Of a stretch of DNA of 64,000 bases, positions 1-10,900 are shown piece by piece. Below the pieces are notes generated by a model that did not search any database, was not told the origin of the DNA, and worked only from the letters and a program-made list of their open reading frames with translations. The DNA is taken from the NCBI RefSeq assembly GCF_009676705.1, contig NZ_CP046046.1:1550001-1614000 (forward strand). The letters are read 5' to 3'. How positions within the stretch are numbered: position 1 is the first letter of the stretch; the number at the start of each line of letters is the position of its first letter. A program made the position numbers and the translations under genes. Source of the DNA: Spiribacter sp. 2438 (GTDB taxonomy: Bacteria > Pseudomonadota > Gammaproteobacteria > Nitrococcales > Nitrococcaceae).

Positions 1-850
1 GCCGGTCACCCACCGAGGGCACCTCGATGGTTTCTTCGGTGCTCGCCAATTGAGAGAGCGCGCAGGCATAGCGCATCTTGATCTCGTCGGCGTGCTGGGT
101 GGGCGTGCGCAAAGCCACGGCGATGTCGTTGGTCACCTGATCGCCGGCAATGGGAATCACCGCGGTATGGCGGATGGCGCCATCGGTGAACACGGCGATA
201 TCTGTGGTACCGCCTCCAATGTCCACCAGGCAGACACCCAGCTCTTTTTCGTCATCGGTGAGCACGGCATAACTGGAGGCAAGCTGCTCCAGAATGATGT
301 CGTCCACCTCCAGGCCGCAGCGGCGGATGCATTTGACAATGTTCTGTGCCGCGCTCACCGCCCCGGTGACCATGTGCACCTTGGCCTCCAGCCGAACGCC
401 GGACATCCCCACCGGCTCCCGTACGCCTTCCTGGTTGTCGATGATGTATTCCTGGGGAAGGGTGTGCAGGATCTCCTGGTCTGCCGGAATGGCCACAGCG
501 CGGGCGGCGTCCAGCACCCGGTCGACGTCGCTTTGAGTGACTTCCTTTTCCTTGATGGCGACGATGCCATGGGAATTGAGCGACCGGACGTGGCTGCCGG
601 CGATACCCACGTAAACCGAGTGAATCTCGCAGCCGGCCATGAGCTCCGCTTCTTCCACCGCCCGCTGAATGGACTGGACGGTGGACTCGATATTGACCAC
701 GACACCCTTCTTCAATCCGCGGGAAGGATGGGATCCCAGGCCGATCACCTCCACGTCGCCATCGGCCTGCATTTCGCCGACGATGGCCACCACCTTGGAG
801 GTGCCGATATCGAGGCCCACCAGCAGATTGCGTTCCTGTTTGCGCGTCAT
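1..850 (-). CDS. ftsA: Cell division protein FtsA (partial, C-terminus outside window)
   Basis: FtsA is the actin-like ATPase that tethers FtsZ filaments to the inner membrane and recruits later divisome proteins. The reading frame starts at an ATG at 850 and runs off the window edge, so about 283 codons of the usual ~410 are present. The N-terminus shows the phosphate-1 motif of the actin fold (LDIGTSKV, Asp14), and a second glycine-rich nucleotide motif (GGGTTDIAVF) is encoded near 210-240. It follows ftsQ after a 4-base gap as the last visible dcw gene. ftsZ would be expected next but lies outside the window. Confidence 0.95.
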   Translation of the reverse strand, partial: MTRKQERNLLVGLDIGTSKVVAIVGEMQADGDVEVIGLGSHPSRGLKKGVVVNIESTVQSIQRAVEEAELMAGCEIHSVYVGIAGSHVRSLNSHGIVAIKEKEVTQSDVDRVLDAARAVAIPADQEILHTLPQEYIIDNQEGVREPVGMSGVRLEAKVHMVTGAVSAAQNIVKCIRRCGLEVDDIILEQLASSYAVLTDDEKELGVCLVDIGGGTTDIAVFTDGAIRHTAVIPIAGDQVTNDIAVALRTPTQHADEIKMRYACALSQLASTEETIEVPSVGDR

Positions 851-854
851 CGTC

Positions 855-1565
855 TCAGTCCTCATCCTGCGTCCAACGCAGGGAAAATCCGTTGGGATAG
901 CGCAGGTCGATCACGGCGATCCGTTGATCCTGCGCCGGTGTGATTCGGGGCCAGGCCCTGATCAGTCGCTCGATCCGCGACTGGGTATCCTCGCGGCCCA
1001 GGCGGATCAGGCCACCGTCGGCCAGCTCCACGGTCCAGGCTCGGCGTTCGTCCAGATCCAGGCCAATGGGCTCCAGCCCCAGTGGCGTTAGAGCCAGGCG
1101 CAATGCCTGGTACTGCTCGAGCACTCGCGCCGCACTGCCAGGCGGGCCGGTCAGAGAAGGCAGACCATCCGGCAGAGTCCGCGGCTGAAAAACGCGAGCC
1201 TTCGCATTCATCAGGGCCACCTCGCCCCAGCGGGCCACCGGCTGCTGCTCGCGGATGGTGATGCGAACCGTGTCCGGCCAGACCCGACGGACCGTTGCCG
1301 TATCTACCCAGGGGAGGGCCTCCACCCCGCGGCGTAAAGCGGCAACGTCCACCCCCAGCAGCCCCCCCTGAAGATGCGCGGAAACCGCCTCCCGAAGCTC
1401 CGCCTCGCTGAGCCGCTCCAGGTCGCCATCGAAACGTACTGTCTCCAGCGGCAGCACGGCGGTCTCCGACCCGTGGTCGAGCGCCCACATGCCGCCCCAG
1501 GCCAGTGTCGCCAGTGCGACCAGTCCCATCAGCCACCGTCCCAACTGGCGCCATCGCAGCATCAC
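855..1565 (-). CDS. ftsQ: Cell division protein FtsQ
   Basis: FtsQ is a bitopic divisome scaffold that links FtsA/FtsK to the FtsL-FtsB-FtsW-FtsI synthase complex. The 236-residue product has a short basic cytoplasmic N-terminus, one membrane segment at about residues 10-30 and a periplasmic POTRA domain at about 40-105 (starting LETVRFDGDL), followed by the beta domain. Length fits the family (E. coli 276, many gammaproteobacteria shorter). The start overlaps the ddl stop by 4 bases (ATGA), which implies translational coupling within the dcw operon. Confidence 0.95.
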   Translation of the reverse strand: MMLRWRQLGRWLMGLVALATLAWGGMWALDHGSETAVLPLETVRFDGDLERLSEAELREAVSAHLQGGLLGVDVAALRRGVEALPWVDTATVRRVWPDTVRITIREQQPVARWGEVALMNAKARVFQPRTLPDGLPSLTGPPGSAARVLEQYQALRLALTPLGLEPIGLDLDERRAWTVELADGGLIRLGREDTQSRIERLIRAWPRITPAQDQRIAVIDLRYPNGFSLRWTQDED

Positions 1566-2506
1566 CGATCGTCACCATGCCTCCAGCTCGTCAGCAAAAT
1601 CCGCCAGACCAGCGCTTTCATATCCAGGCCGGCGGCCAGCGCTGCCGCCGGCACCAGCGAGTGATCCGTCATTCCCGGGATCGTGTTGACCTCCAGTAGC
1701 CAGAACCGCCCGGCCTGGTCAGCCATGACATCCACTCGACCCCAACCGGAAGCGCCAATGGCCCGAAAAGCTTCAACGGCCAGCTCCGCCAGCTGATGCT
1801 CGGTGCTTTCCCCGAGTCCGCAGGGAATCACCATGCGGGTGGCTTCGGAGCGATACTTGGCGTCGAAATCGTAGAAGTCCGTGGCCACCTCAATGCGGAT
1901 CGCCGGCAATGCCTCGTCCCCCAGCACGGCAACGGTGTATTCGGCGCCGCGAACGCAGCGCTCCACCAGCACGGCATCGCCGAAGGTCTTGGCCTCATCC
2001 CAGGCGGCTTCGAGGGCCGAGGCGTCATCCACTCGGGTGGTACCCAGGCTGGAGCCCTCGGTGAGGGGTTTGACGAACAGCGGCATACCCAGCGAACCGG
2101 CGACCTCCGGCAACTCGTGACGCTGGCGAACAACGCGATATTCCGGGGTGGGCAGCCCCCGGGCCTGCCAGATCTGCTTGGTGCGATGTTTGTCCATGCC
2201 GAGGGCCGAGCCCAGAACACCGCTGCCGGTGTAGGGGAGCCCCAGCGTCTCCAGCGCGCCCTGAATCGTGCCGTCCTCGCCCCCGGGGCCATGCAGCGCG
2301 ATGAAGGCGCGATCGAAACGGGTCAGGTCCTGCAGATTGACGGCTGCCGGATCCACCAACTCGGCCTGAACACCGCTGGCCCTCAGGGCTTCAAGGCAGC
2401 AGCTTCCACTTTTCAGCGAAACCGCCCGCTCCGCGGACCGCCCGCCGGCCAGGACGGCCACCCTGCCCATGTCTGCCGCTGAAGGCTGATGCCGGTTATC
2501 GATCAT
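1562..2506 (-). CDS. ddl: D-alanine--D-alanine ligase
   Basis: An ATP-grasp ligase that makes D-Ala-D-Ala for the murein stem peptide. I place the start at the ATG at 2506, giving 314 residues, the normal Ddl length. A longer in-frame reading upstream lies wholly inside murB and is rejected. An alternative start is Met13 (2470), just before the conserved GRVAVLAGG motif. The serine motif GGRSAERAVSL near the N-terminus and the C-terminal EVNTIPGMTDHS substrate loop are intact. The start overlaps the end of murB by 11 bases and the stop overlaps ftsQ by 4. Confidence 0.95.
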   Translation of the reverse strand: MIDNRHQPSAADMGRVAVLAGGRSAERAVSLKSGSCCLEALRASGVQAELVDPAAVNLQDLTRFDRAFIALHGPGGEDGTIQGALETLGLPYTGSGVLGSALGMDKHRTKQIWQARGLPTPEYRVVRQRHELPEVAGSLGMPLFVKPLTEGSSLGTTRVDDASALEAAWDEAKTFGDAVLVERCVRGAEYTVAVLGDEALPAIRIEVATDFYDFDAKYRSEATRMVIPCGLGESTEHQLAELAVEAFRAIGASGWGRVDVMADQAGRFWLLEVNTIPGMTDHSLVPAAALAAGLDMKALVWRILLTSWRHGDDR

Positions 2507-3389
2507 CAGCGGCCTCCCCGACAATTCGGACCTCGGGATGCAGCTCCACGCCGTGCACTTCGAGCACCGTGGAGCGCACCTGATGGATAAGGGACTCAAT
2601 GTCCGCGGCACAGGCGGTGCCGTCGTGGACGATGAAGTTGGCGTGCTTTTCCGAGACGCGGGCTCCGCCCCGGGCACAGCCCTTGAGGCCGGCCGTCTCG
2701 ATGAGCCTGGCGGCATGATCTCCCGGCGGATTCCGGAACACCGAGCCGCCGCTGGGCTGGCCCGTGGGTTGGGAACGGGACCGCTCCCCCAGCAGACGAC
2801 GCATTTCCTGTTGAAGTGCCGCGGGATCCTCACCAGGAGAGAACACCAGCACGGCCTCGGTGAACCACTCATCCGCTGGCCCCTCGAGATGGCGATAGCC
2901 GGCACGGAAGTCGGTACCGGGCCGGTGGCGGATCACACCGTGGCAATCCACGGTTTGCAGACTTTCCACCTGGGCCCAGGTCTCACCGCCCCAGGCACCC
3001 GCGTTCATGGCTAACGCACCGCCGAGGGTTCCCGGGATGCCGGCAAAAAAACTGCCGCCGCCATAGCCGCGACGGGCACACCAGCGGGCCAGCTTGGCGC
3101 AGGGGACCCCGGCACCGGCCCGCACACGTCCGGACCCGAGGTCCTCGAGGGAAGACAGCCCCTTGTGAAGGCGGATCACCGAGCCACGCAGACCACCGTC
3201 TCGTACCAGCAGGTTACTGCCCAGACCGACCCAGAAGATCGGCGGCACAGCCAGGTCACTGCAAAGAAACGCCCCGAGATCGCTGGCGTCTGCCGGCTCG
3301 TACAGCCGCTCTGCCGCGCCCCCCACTCGCCAGGTGGTGTAGCGGGCCATGGGCACCTCCCGACGGAATCGGCCACGCAACGCCGTCAT
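2496..3389 (-). CDS. murB: UDP-N-acetylenolpyruvoylglucosamine reductase MurB
   Basis: MurB is the FAD-dependent reductase that converts UDP-GlcNAc-enolpyruvate to UDP-MurNAc, the second committed step of murein synthesis. The 297-residue protein has the FAD-binding [12 protein letters not shown] at about 56-67, the [15 protein letters not shown] segment at about 117-131, and the GGSVFRNP motif containing the catalytic serine. It is shorter than the 342-residue E. coli enzyme and looks like the compact type II form. It lies inside the dcw operon between murC and ddl with a 4-base overlap at its start. Confidence 0.95.
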   Translation of the reverse strand: MTALRGRFRREVPMARYTTWRVGGAAERLYEPADASDLGAFLCSDLAVPPIFWVGLGSNLLVRDGGLRGSVIRLHKGLSSLEDLGSGRVRAGAGVPCAKLARWCARRGYGGGSFFAGIPGTLGGALAMNAGAWGGETWAQVESLQTVDCHGVIRHRPGTDFRAGYRHLEGPADEWFTEAVLVFSPGEDPAALQQEMRRLLGERSRSQPTGQPSGGSVFRNPPGDHAARLIETAGLKGCARGGARVSEKHANFIVHDGTACAADIESLIHQVRSTVLEVHGVELHPEVRIVGEAADDR

Positions 3390-4819
3390 GACGCCTCCCC
3401 CTCGGCGATTAACCGAGGCAGGGCGCCGCCGATGCTGCCAGCGCCCAGAGTGATGACAATGTCGTCGGCCCTCAGCAGGCCTGGCAGCACCTCGTGGAGT
3501 TCATCCAGGCCGCTGACATGGATCGGGTCCACCTGGCCACGCTGACGAATGGCCCGGCACAGGCTGCGGCCATCGGCGCCCGCGACGGGTGCCTCACCGG
3601 CGGGATAGACCTCGGTGACCAGAAGGACCTCGGTGCCACTCAGGACTCGGACAAAGTCGTCGAAAAGGTCGCGGGTGCGGCTATAACGATGCGGCTGAAA
3701 TATCACCACTTTGCGGCGTTTCGGCCAGCCGGCCTCCAGGGCTTCCAGCACCGCCGCAATCTCCCGCGGGTGGTGGGCATAGTCATCCATGAGCAGCGCG
3801 GTGCCCCCGGCAACATCGATGTCCCCCAGGCGCTGGAAACGACGACCAATCCCGGAAAATCCGGCCAGGGCGCGCTGAATAGCGGCATCCGGGACCTCCA
3901 GCGCCTCACAGACGGTAATTGCGCCGAGAGCATTGAGCACATTGTGTCGGCCCGGCAGATTCAGCTGAATCGGCATCGGCGGCTGACCCAGCCGCTGGAC
4001 GACAAACCGGGTGCAGGCCTCATCGGGGACGACATCCACCGCCCGAACATCCGCCGACGCGTCGAATCCGTAGGTGCGCACCGGCCGAGACAGCTCCTGC
4101 AGCAGACCGCGTACTTCGGGGTCGTCGTCGCAAAGCACCGCCAGGCCGTAGAACGGCAGATGATGAATGAACTCGACAAACGTGCTGCGAAGCCGGTGGA
4201 AACTGCCATCGTAGGTGCCGAGATGATCGGCATCGATGTTGGTCACCACCGCCAGCATGGGATTGAGATAAAGGAATGACGCGTCGCTTTCGTCCGCCTC
4301 GGCAACGAGGTAGCGACCGCTGCCGAGCCGGGCGTGACTGGCGGCGCTATTCAGGCGCCCACCGATCACGAAGGTCGGGTCCATCCCCGCCTCGGCCAGA
4401 ATGCTGGCAATCAGGCTGGTGGTGGTGGTCTTGCCATGGGTGCCGGCCACCGCAATCCCGAAGCGGAAGCGCATGAGCTCTGCGAGCATTTCGGCCCGTG
4501 GCACCACCGGGAGGCGACGCGCCCGGGCCGCTTCCACCTCCGGGTTATCGGCGGTCACCGCGCTGGAAATCACCACCGCGTCTGCCTCGGCCAGATGCTC
4601 GGCGTCATGACCCACATACACCCGCGCACCCAGAGACTCCAGATGCGTGGTCATGGCGTTGGTCTGCAGATCCGAACCACTGACCTGGTAGCCCAGATTC
4701 AGCAGCACCTCGGCAATACCGCCCATGCCCGCGCCACCGACACCGACAAAGTGCAGCCTGCGCACCTGACCCATGGAACCCGGACCGCCTCGACTGGACA
4801 CCGTCTCGAACGCACTCAT
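3386..4819 (-). CDS. murC: UDP-N-acetylmuramate--L-alanine ligase MurC
   Basis: MurC is the cytoplasmic ATP-dependent ligase that adds the first amino acid, L-Ala, to UDP-MurNAc. The 477 residues show the N-terminal UDP-binding Rossmann motif GVGGAGMGG (26-34), the Mur-ligase P-loop GTHGKTTT (126-133) and the central [10 protein letters not shown]-type region. The first ~20 residues before [10 protein letters not shown] are extra, so an internal start such as Met16 is possible. It sits between murG and murB with 4-base overlaps on both sides. Confidence 0.95.
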   Translation of the reverse strand: MSAFETVSSRGGPGSMGQVRRLHFVGVGGAGMGGIAEVLLNLGYQVSGSDLQTNAMTTHLESLGARVYVGHDAEHLAEADAVVISSAVTADNPEVEAARARRLPVVPRAEMLAELMRFRFGIAVAGTHGKTTTTSLIASILAEAGMDPTFVIGGRLNSAASHARLGSGRYLVAEADESDASFLYLNPMLAVVTNIDADHLGTYDGSFHRLRSTFVEFIHHLPFYGLAVLCDDDPEVRGLLQELSRPVRTYGFDASADVRAVDVVPDEACTRFVVQRLGQPPMPIQLNLPGRHNVLNALGAITVCEALEVPDAAIQRALAGFSGIGRRFQRLGDIDVAGGTALLMDDYAHHPREIAAVLEALEAGWPKRRKVVIFQPHRYSRTRDLFDDFVRVLSGTEVLLVTEVYPAGEAPVAGADGRSLCRAIRQRGQVDPIHVSGLDELHEVLPGLLRADDIVITLGAGSIGGALPRLIAEGEAS

Positions 4820-5895
4820 CGGGCGACCTCCATGCAGATGCCTGCGACCTCACGGGCGGCATCGGGGCGCCCCTGTTGACGGCTGGCCTCCGCCATTCGG
4901 CGTAACTCATCCCGGTCACCCAGCAGACTCTCCAACTCCGCCGCCAGGGATTGCGCATTGAATTTTTCGTCCGGCAGCAAACGCGCACCGCCGGCTTCCA
5001 CCAGGAAGCCGGCATTGGCCCGCTGGTGGTCGTCCACAGCATGGGGGAATGGCACCAGAATCGCCGGAGCGCCGGCTACTGAGAGTTCCGAGACAGTGAG
5101 AGCGCCGGCTCGACAAACCACCAGATCCGCCCACTCGTAAGCAGAGGCCATGTCGTCAATAAATGGCTCCAGGGTGACCTCCACCCCGGCCTCCGCATAG
5201 GCTGACGCGGCGGCGTCCATGGTCCGCTCTCCGGACTGATGGCGCACCACCGGGCGGAGCGCGGCGGGCAGGCGGGCGATTGCCGCCGGCACGGCCTGAT
5301 TGAGTTGCAAAGCACCCAGACTTCCGCCCACCACCAGCAGCCGGGGTTGACCCGTGCGTCCCGCATAGCGCTGCCCGGGTGCGGCAACCTCGGCAATGGA
5401 GGCACGCACCGGGTTACCCACAAAAGTCGACGACTGATTGCCGGGGAATGGGGCATCCAGGCCGGTCAGTACCCGTCTCGCAAGGCGGGCCAGCCAGCGG
5501 TTGGTGAGCCCGGCGATGGCGTTCTGTTCGTGAATGACCAGCGGACAACGCTGCTGTCGAGCCGCCATGCCAGCCGGGCCGGTGACATATCCCCCCATGC
5601 CGAGCATGACAGCCGGGTTGTGCCGTTTCAGAATTCGCCGGCATTCTGTAAAAGCCCGGGCCACCATCCAGGGCGCCAGCCCCCAGCCACGCAGACCGCG
5701 CCCCCTCAGGCCGCTCACAGTAACGGTTTCCAGCGGCAGACCGGCGTCCGGCACCACTCGAGACTCAAGCCCCGACGGCGTTCCGAGCCAGACCACCGGA
5801 ATACTCTGCCGGCCCAGCCAGTCGGCCACGGCCAGCGCGGGAAAAACATGTCCACCGGTGCCTCCGGCGGCAATCATGACGGGTCCCCGCATCAT
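4816..5895 (-). CDS. murG: UDP-GlcNAc transferase MurG (lipid II synthesis)
   Basis: MurG is the peripheral membrane glycosyltransferase (GT28, GT-B fold) that transfers GlcNAc from UDP-GlcNAc onto lipid I to make lipid II. The glycine-rich N-terminal loop [10 protein letters not shown] (11-20) binds the acceptor diphosphate and the C-terminal half holds the donor site ([12 protein letters not shown]). At 359 residues it matches the family. Met7 is an alternative start. It sits directly after ftsW, matching the order of lipid II synthesis and use, with 4-base overlaps to ftsW and murC. Confidence 0.96.
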   Translation of the reverse strand: MMRGPVMIAAGGTGGHVFPALAVADWLGRQSIPVVWLGTPSGLESRVVPDAGLPLETVTVSGLRGRGLRGWGLAPWMVARAFTECRRILKRHNPAVMLGMGGYVTGPAGMAARQQRCPLVIHEQNAIAGLTNRWLARLARRVLTGLDAPFPGNQSSTFVGNPVRASIAEVAAPGQRYAGRTGQPRLLVVGGSLGALQLNQAVPAAIARLPAALRPVVRHQSGERTMDAAASAYAEAGVEVTLEPFIDDMASAYEWADLVVCRAGALTVSELSVAGAPAILVPFPHAVDDHQRANAGFLVEAGGARLLPDEKFNAQSLAAELESLLGDRDELRRMAEASRQQGRPDAAREVAGICMEVAR

Positions 5896-7097
5896 GACAC
5901 CCGCCTCGTTCGAGTCAGCTGGCTGGCCGCCCGGCTGGCTCGACGTTGCTCGTAGTCGATTCGGAGCAGCAGCCCCATGGCGACCAGGGTCATGATCAGG
6001 CTACTGCCGCCATAGCTCATGAGCGGCAGAGTCAGCCCCTTGGTGGGCAACAACCCAAGATTGACACCCATGTTCACGAACGCCTGCAGCCCCAGCGACA
6101 CCCCGATACCGCAGGCCAGCAGGCCGGCAAACAGGTTGCCGCTCCGCAATGCCCCACCGCCGATGAGACAGGCACGCAACACGACAAAAGCGTAGAGTCC
6201 GATCACCACCGTCATGCCCACAACACCAAGCTCCTCCGCCAGCACGGCGAAGACAAAGTCGGTGTGGGCCTCGGGGAGGTAGAACAGCTTCTGAACACTG
6301 TTGCCCAGGCCCACTCCGAACCACTCGCCACGGCCCACGGCAATCAGCGACTGAGTGAGCTGGAACCCGCTATCGAATGGGTCGGCCCAGGGATCGCGAA
6401 AGGCGATCAGGCGCTCCAGTCGATAGGGGGAGGCATGCATCAGCGCCATGCCGGCCAGGCCACCGAGGGTGGAGATACCCAGGGAAAAACCGAGCGGGAC
6501 GCCGGCGATGAAAATCATCGCCCCCACCGTTGCCGCGAGAATGGCGAGTGCCCCGAAATCCGGCTGCGCCAGCAACAGGACACCTGTAATGCCGAGCACC
6601 AGTGCCGGACTGAAAAGCGGACGCAGGGAGTGACGCACCGCCTCGGCATGCCGACTCAGGTGACTGGCAACAAACACCAGCAGCAGCACCCGCGCCACCT
6701 CTGAGACCTGCACATTCACTGGCCCCACCGGAATCCAGCGAACGGCGCCGTTAACCTCGCGACCGACGCCGGGGACCAGCACCAGCAGCAACAGAAACAC
6801 CGCGGCCAGCATCAACGGTCCCGCGTACGCCTCGATCCGTGCCAGAGGAGTACCAAGCACCAGCGAGGCGAGCAGCAGGCCCAGCGGCAGAAACATCAAC
6901 TGTCGCAGCAGCATGTGCAGCGGGCCACTGCCGGATTGCTCGGCCACCGCCACCGAACTCGACGCCACCATGACGAGACCCAGCCCGACAATGGCAACGA
7001 GGGCGACCAGCAGGGAGCGATCCAGATCCTCGAGGATCTGACGTCGCTGGGTCAGCAGAGCAGCCAGACGCGGGCGGAGGGCGGCTTCAGTCATCAT
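5892..7097 (-). CDS. ftsW: Septal peptidoglycan glycosyltransferase FtsW
   Basis: FtsW is the SEDS-family polymerase that works with FtsI at the division septum. The 401-residue sequence has about ten hydrophobic segments and a basic N-terminal cytoplasmic tail. It carries SEDS hallmarks: QPDFGALAILAATVGAM, the QLTQSLIAVGRGEWFGVGLGNS loop region, the HTDFVFAVLAEELG motif and the C-terminal SYGGSSL. A second SEDS gene in the window (61853-62989) sits with mrdA and is therefore rodA, so this dcw copy is ftsW. Its start overlaps murD by 11 bases. Confidence 0.95.
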   Translation of the reverse strand: MMTEAALRPRLAALLTQRRQILEDLDRSLLVALVAIVGLGLVMVASSSVAVAEQSGSGPLHMLLRQLMFLPLGLLLASLVLGTPLARIEAYAGPLMLAAVFLLLLVLVPGVGREVNGAVRWIPVGPVNVQVSEVARVLLLVFVASHLSRHAEAVRHSLRPLFSPALVLGITGVLLLAQPDFGALAILAATVGAMIFIAGVPLGFSLGISTLGGLAGMALMHASPYRLERLIAFRDPWADPFDSGFQLTQSLIAVGRGEWFGVGLGNSVQKLFYLPEAHTDFVFAVLAEELGVVGMTVVIGLYAFVVLRACLIGGGALRSGNLFAGLLACGIGVSLGLQAFVNMGVNLGLLPTKGLTLPLMSYGGSSLIMTLVAMGLLLRIDYEQRRASRAASQLTRTRRVS

Positions 7098-8460
7098 CTT
7101 TCAGCCCCTCCACCAACTCGCGAAACCGTACGCCGCGAGCCTCATAGCTGCTGAACTGGTCGAGACTGGCGCAGGCCGGCGACAGCAGCACGGTGTCCCC
7201 GGGACAGGAGAGCGCCAGCGCCCGTTTGACGGCTTCGTCGAGGTCCGTGACCTGATCAACGGGTGCCGCCGCCCGGAGCGCTGCCGCCATTGCCTCCCGG
7301 TCCTTGCCGAACACCACCGCCGCTCGGCCGCCGTCCTGCAGTGCTTCAGCAAGTGCCTGGAATCGCTGGCCCTTGCCATCGCCACCCGCGATCAGCACCA
7401 CCGGCGTGTCGGTACTGTTCACTGCCGCCACGGCGGCCCCCACGTTGGTGGCTTTGGAGTCATTGATCCAGAAGCGGTCCCGCCGCTGCCCGAGAGACTC
7501 CATGCGGTGGGGAAGGCCCCGAAATTCTCTCAAGGCCCGGCACATGGCGTCGGCAGAAAATCCGGCCGCTTCACCCAGCGCCAGCGCCGCCATCGCGTTC
7601 ACCGCATTGTGTCGGCCGCTGGCGGCCAGAGCGGCAACCGGCAGGAACCGCTCACCGGCCCGACTGATCCATAGATCACCGGGGGTGCCGCCGAGCGTCC
7701 AGCGCGTACCCCGGGATGACCCCCTGCCAGAAAACCAGACGGTGGTCTGGCCGGATTTGGCCATCCCCGTCACCATCGGATCATCGGCGTTAAGAACCGC
7801 CGACTCCGCGCCCTCGAGAATCCGTGCCTTGGCATCGGCGTAGTCACCAACGCCGTCATACCGATCCAGGTGGTCCGGGCTGAGATTGAGCACGGCCGCC
7901 GCCGTTGGCCGGAGTGATTGCGTGGTCTCCAGCTGAAAGCTGGAAAGCTCCAGAATGAACAACGGGGCATGGGGCTGTTGATGCAGGAGATCCAGGGCAG
8001 GCGGCCCGAGGTTGCCACCCACTGCGGCCGGCACGTCAGCGGCTTCGGCCATGGCGCCGAGCATGGTGGTAACCGTGCTTTTGCCATTGGAGCCGGTAAC
8101 GGCGATCACCGGTGCGTTCACCGACCGGGCAAACAGCTCGATTTCGCCGATGACCGGGATGCCGGCCTCGAAGACCGGCTGCAGAGCCGGCAGCCGGGGA
8201 TCAATGCCGGGACTGAGTACAACCTGATCGGCGCCAGTCAGCCAGTCAGTCGGCAGGCCCCCGAAATACCCGGGCACGCTGGGGTAGTCCTGGCCGAGCC
8301 GATCGGCATGGGGCGGCCGTTGCCGGGTGTCCAGAACCGTCACCTGACCACCGGCCGCCTGAAGGTGACGGACACAGGCGAACCCCGAGTCGCCGAGGCC
8401 CACGACAACCGTCCGGCGTGCTGCCTGTTCATTGACTGCCGTCATGCCTTCACCCATCAC
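7087..8460 (-). CDS. murD: UDP-MurNAc-L-Ala--D-glutamate ligase MurD
   Basis: MurD is the cytoplasmic ATP-dependent ligase that adds D-Glu to UDP-MurNAc-L-Ala. The 457-residue product has an N-terminal nucleotide-binding GLGDSG (21-26), the P-loop GSNGKST (123-129) and the C-terminal ligase domain with [15 protein letters not shown] codons at residues 1, 2 and 6 are all possible starts. The first overlaps the mraY stop as ATGA and is preferred for that coupling. Confidence 0.95.
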   Translation of the reverse strand: MMGEGMTAVNEQAARRTVVVGLGDSGFACVRHLQAAGGQVTVLDTRQRPPHADRLGQDYPSVPGYFGGLPTDWLTGADQVVLSPGIDPRLPALQPVFEAGIPVIGEIELFARSVNAPVIAVTGSNGKSTVTTMLGAMAEAADVPAAVGGNLGPPALDLLHQQPHAPLFILELSSFQLETTQSLRPTAAAVLNLSPDHLDRYDGVGDYADAKARILEGAESAVLNADDPMVTGMAKSGQTTVWFSGRGSSRGTRWTLGGTPGDLWISRAGERFLPVAALAASGRHNAVNAMAALALGEAAGFSADAMCRALREFRGLPHRMESLGQRRDRFWINDSKATNVGAAVAAVNSTDTPVVLIAGGDGKGQRFQALAEALQDGGRAAVVFGKDREAMAAALRAAAPVDQVTDLDEAVKRALALSCPGDTVLLSPACASLDQFSSYEARGVRFRELVEGLKDDD

Positions 8461-9539
8461 CGCAGCTTCAGTGTGGCCAGGCCCACCAGGACCAGGACGA
8501 CCGTGATAATCCAGAAGCGAACCACCACCCGCGGCTCCGGCCAGCCCTTCAACTCGAAGTGATGATGCAGTGGCGCCATGCGGAAGATTCGCCGTCCGGT
8601 GCGCTTGTACCAGAGGACCTGGATCATGACCGAGACCGTTTCGGCGACGAAGATGCCGCCCATGATGAAAAGCACGATCTCCTGGCGAACCACGATGGCG
8701 ACCATGCCAAGCGCGGCGCCCAGGGCAAGCGCCCCGACATCGCCCATGAATACCTGGGCCGGGTAGGTGTTGAACCAGAGAAATCCCAGGCCGGCTCCCA
8801 CCAGGGCACCGGCGAACACCACCAGCTCACCCGCTCCCACCACATAGGGGATCCCGAGATACTCCGCAAAAACCACGTTGCCGCTCAAATAGGCAAACAC
8901 CCCGAGCGCACCACCCACCAGGACCGTTGGCAGCACCGCCAGGCCGTCCAGGCCGTCGGTCAGGTTGACTGCGTTGGAGGCCCCGACAACCACCAACCAG
9001 GTCAGGGGAATGAACAGCAAACCCAGAGGGATGGCGAAATCCTTCAGCAAAGGCAGCATCAGGGCGGTTTCCACCGGAGTGGTCGCCGTGGCGTAGAGAA
9101 CCGTGCCAGCAATGAGGCCGGCGATGGTCTGCCAGAAGAACTTGGTCCGTGCCCGCAAACCTTCACTGCTGCCGCGGGTAAGCTTCAGCCAGTCGTCTAC
9201 GCCGCCAATGGCGCCAAACGCCAGGGTGGTCAGCAGGACGATCCACACATATCGACTGGTGAGATCGCCCCAGAGGAGCGTTGCCACCGCGATCCCGACC
9301 AGGATGAGCGCGCCACCCATGGTCGGTGTTCCGGCCTTGGCGTAGTGGCTGACGGGTCCGTCCTCCCGGACCTGCTGTCCGACCTGATAGCGCTCCAGGC
9401 GCCGGATCAACGAGGGTCCTACCCACAGGCCAATACCCAGTGCAGTGAGCGTTCCGAGAATGGCCCGGAACGTCAGGTACTGAAACACATTGAAAGCGCT
9501 GTAATAGCGCTCCAGCCACTCCGCCAGCATCAGGAGCAT
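8457..9539 (-). CDS. mraY: Phospho-N-acetylmuramoyl-pentapeptide-transferase MraY
   Basis: MraY is the integral membrane enzyme that transfers phospho-MurNAc-pentapeptide from the UDP carrier to undecaprenyl phosphate, making lipid I. It is 360 residues, the same length as in E. coli, with about ten membrane spans. The catalytic aspartates in GGVDDWLK are Asp115 and Asp116, the [10 protein letters not shown] motif follows, and the MAPLHHHFE cytoplasmic loop is present near the C-terminus. It overlaps murF by 10 bases and murD by 4. Confidence 0.97.
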   Translation of the reverse strand: MLLMLAEWLERYYSAFNVFQYLTFRAILGTLTALGIGLWVGPSLIRRLERYQVGQQVREDGPVSHYAKAGTPTMGGALILVGIAVATLLWGDLTSRYVWIVLLTTLAFGAIGGVDDWLKLTRGSSEGLRARTKFFWQTIAGLIAGTVLYATATTPVETALMLPLLKDFAIPLGLLFIPLTWLVVVGASNAVNLTDGLDGLAVLPTVLVGGALGVFAYLSGNVVFAEYLGIPYVVGAGELVVFAGALVGAGLGFLWFNTYPAQVFMGDVGALALGAALGMVAIVVRQEIVLFIMGGIFVAETVSVMIQVLWYKRTGRRIFRMAPLHHHFELKGWPEPRVVVRFWIITVVLVLVGLATLKLR

Positions 9540-10900
9540 GACGGGCCCTCCTCGCCGGAACCGACGACCAGCTCGTCAACCACGCTATCCATGCGTGCGG
9601 ATCTCGACCCTTTCACCAGAACCCGGACACCGGGCTCCAGGTCCGCCTGCAGTGCCCTCACCAGATCGGCCCGACTGTCGAAAGCACGGCCCTCGATCGG
9701 CCCGCCGAAGCTCTCCACCGCCCGCTTGCTGTGGGCCCCCAGACCATAGAGTCGGGCGATCCCCAGCTGGCGGGCAATACGCCCCGCATCGGCATGGTAG
9801 GCCTCAGTTCGGGGACCGAGTTCTGCCATGTCCCCGAGTACCACCCACAGGGGCGCAGAGCCATCCGCGAGTGTCCGCATGGCCGCCGCCAGCGAGGCCG
9901 GATTGGCGTTGTAACTGTCGTCGATCACCGTGGCGTCGTTGATCCCGGCGCGGGTCACCATCCGGCCGGCGACCGGCGTGATGGCCTCGAGACCGCTACG
10001 AATCGCGTCCGTGCCGGCCCCCATGGCGTGGGCCGCCGCGGCGGCGGCCATGGCGTTGGCCTGATTGTGGGAGCCCGGCAACGGCACCTGCACCCGGAAT
10101 GGCGCGGTGTCTGGCAGGCGAATCTCCAGGTCACCATCCGGACCGGGGCGCCCACTGACCTCGGCGGGAGCATCCGCCAGGCTGAACCGCACAATGTGAC
10201 AGTGGGCCGCCTGCTGCTCCCAGATGTGAGCGAACACGTCGTCCGCATTGATAATGGCCTGGCCATTGGCCGGGAGGGCGGCCAGCAGCTCACCCTTGCA
10301 ACGGGCGATGGCCTCAAGGCTACCGAATCCCCCCAGGTGCGCCGGTCCCACGTTGTTGATAACGCCCACCGACGGGCGGGCCCAGCTGGCCAGCAACTCG
10401 ATGTCTCCGGGACGGCCGCATCCCATTTCGACCACGGCGTGCCGATCCTCCGGGTCCAGCGCACAAAGGGTGAGGGGCACGCCAAGCTCGTTGTTCTGAT
10501 TGCCGGCAGTGGCCCGGGTCGGTCCGAGGCCGGCAAGAATGCTGGCGAGCATTTCCTTGACGGTGGTCTTGCCATTGCTGCCGGTGACTCCGGCCACGGT
10601 GGCCCGGCTCTCCGCCCGCGCGCGGCAGGCAAGCTCCACCAGCGACCGCCGCGGATCCGTTACCCGCCATTGCGGCAGTGATGAATCCACAAAATGGCTC
10701 ACCATGGCCGCGGAGGCGCCGGCCCGAGCCGCCGCATCAATGTACTGATGGCCGTCGGTGGACTCGCCGGACAGGGCGATGAACAGATCTCCGTCGCCCG
10801 CCTGCCGGGAGTCCAGCGTCGCGGAACAGACCCGCGCTTCGCCCTGGCGGCACTCCCCGCCCAGCTCCCGGGCCAGCGACTGAATGGACACCCAGCGCAT
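9530..10900 (-). CDS. murF: UDP-MurNAc-tripeptide--D-Ala-D-Ala ligase MurF
   Basis: MurF adds the D-Ala-D-Ala dipeptide made by Ddl to UDP-MurNAc-tripeptide, completing the pentapeptide precursor. The 456-residue sequence has the Mur-ligase P-loop GSNGKTT (107-113), [12 protein letters not shown] in the central domain, and [13 protein letters not shown] in the C-terminal domain, which is typical of MurF. Its ATG shares one base with the murE stop (TGATG), and it ends inside mraY. Confidence 0.96.
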   Translation of the reverse strand: MRWVSIQSLARELGGECRQGEARVCSATLDSRQAGDGDLFIALSGESTDGHQYIDAAARAGASAAMVSHFVDSSLPQWRVTDPRRSLVELACRARAESRATVAGVTGSNGKTTVKEMLASILAGLGPTRATAGNQNNELGVPLTLCALDPEDRHAVVEMGCGRPGDIELLASWARPSVGVINNVGPAHLGGFGSLEAIARCKGELLAALPANGQAIINADDVFAHIWEQQAAHCHIVRFSLADAPAEVSGRPGPDGDLEIRLPDTAPFRVQVPLPGSHNQANAMAAAAAAHAMGAGTDAIRSGLEAITPVAGRMVTRAGINDATVIDDSYNANPASLAAAMRTLADGSAPLWVVLGDMAELGPRTEAYHADAGRIARQLGIARLYGLGAHSKRAVESFGGPIEGRAFDSRADLVRALQADLEPGVRVLVKGSRSARMDSVVDELVVGSGEEGPSCS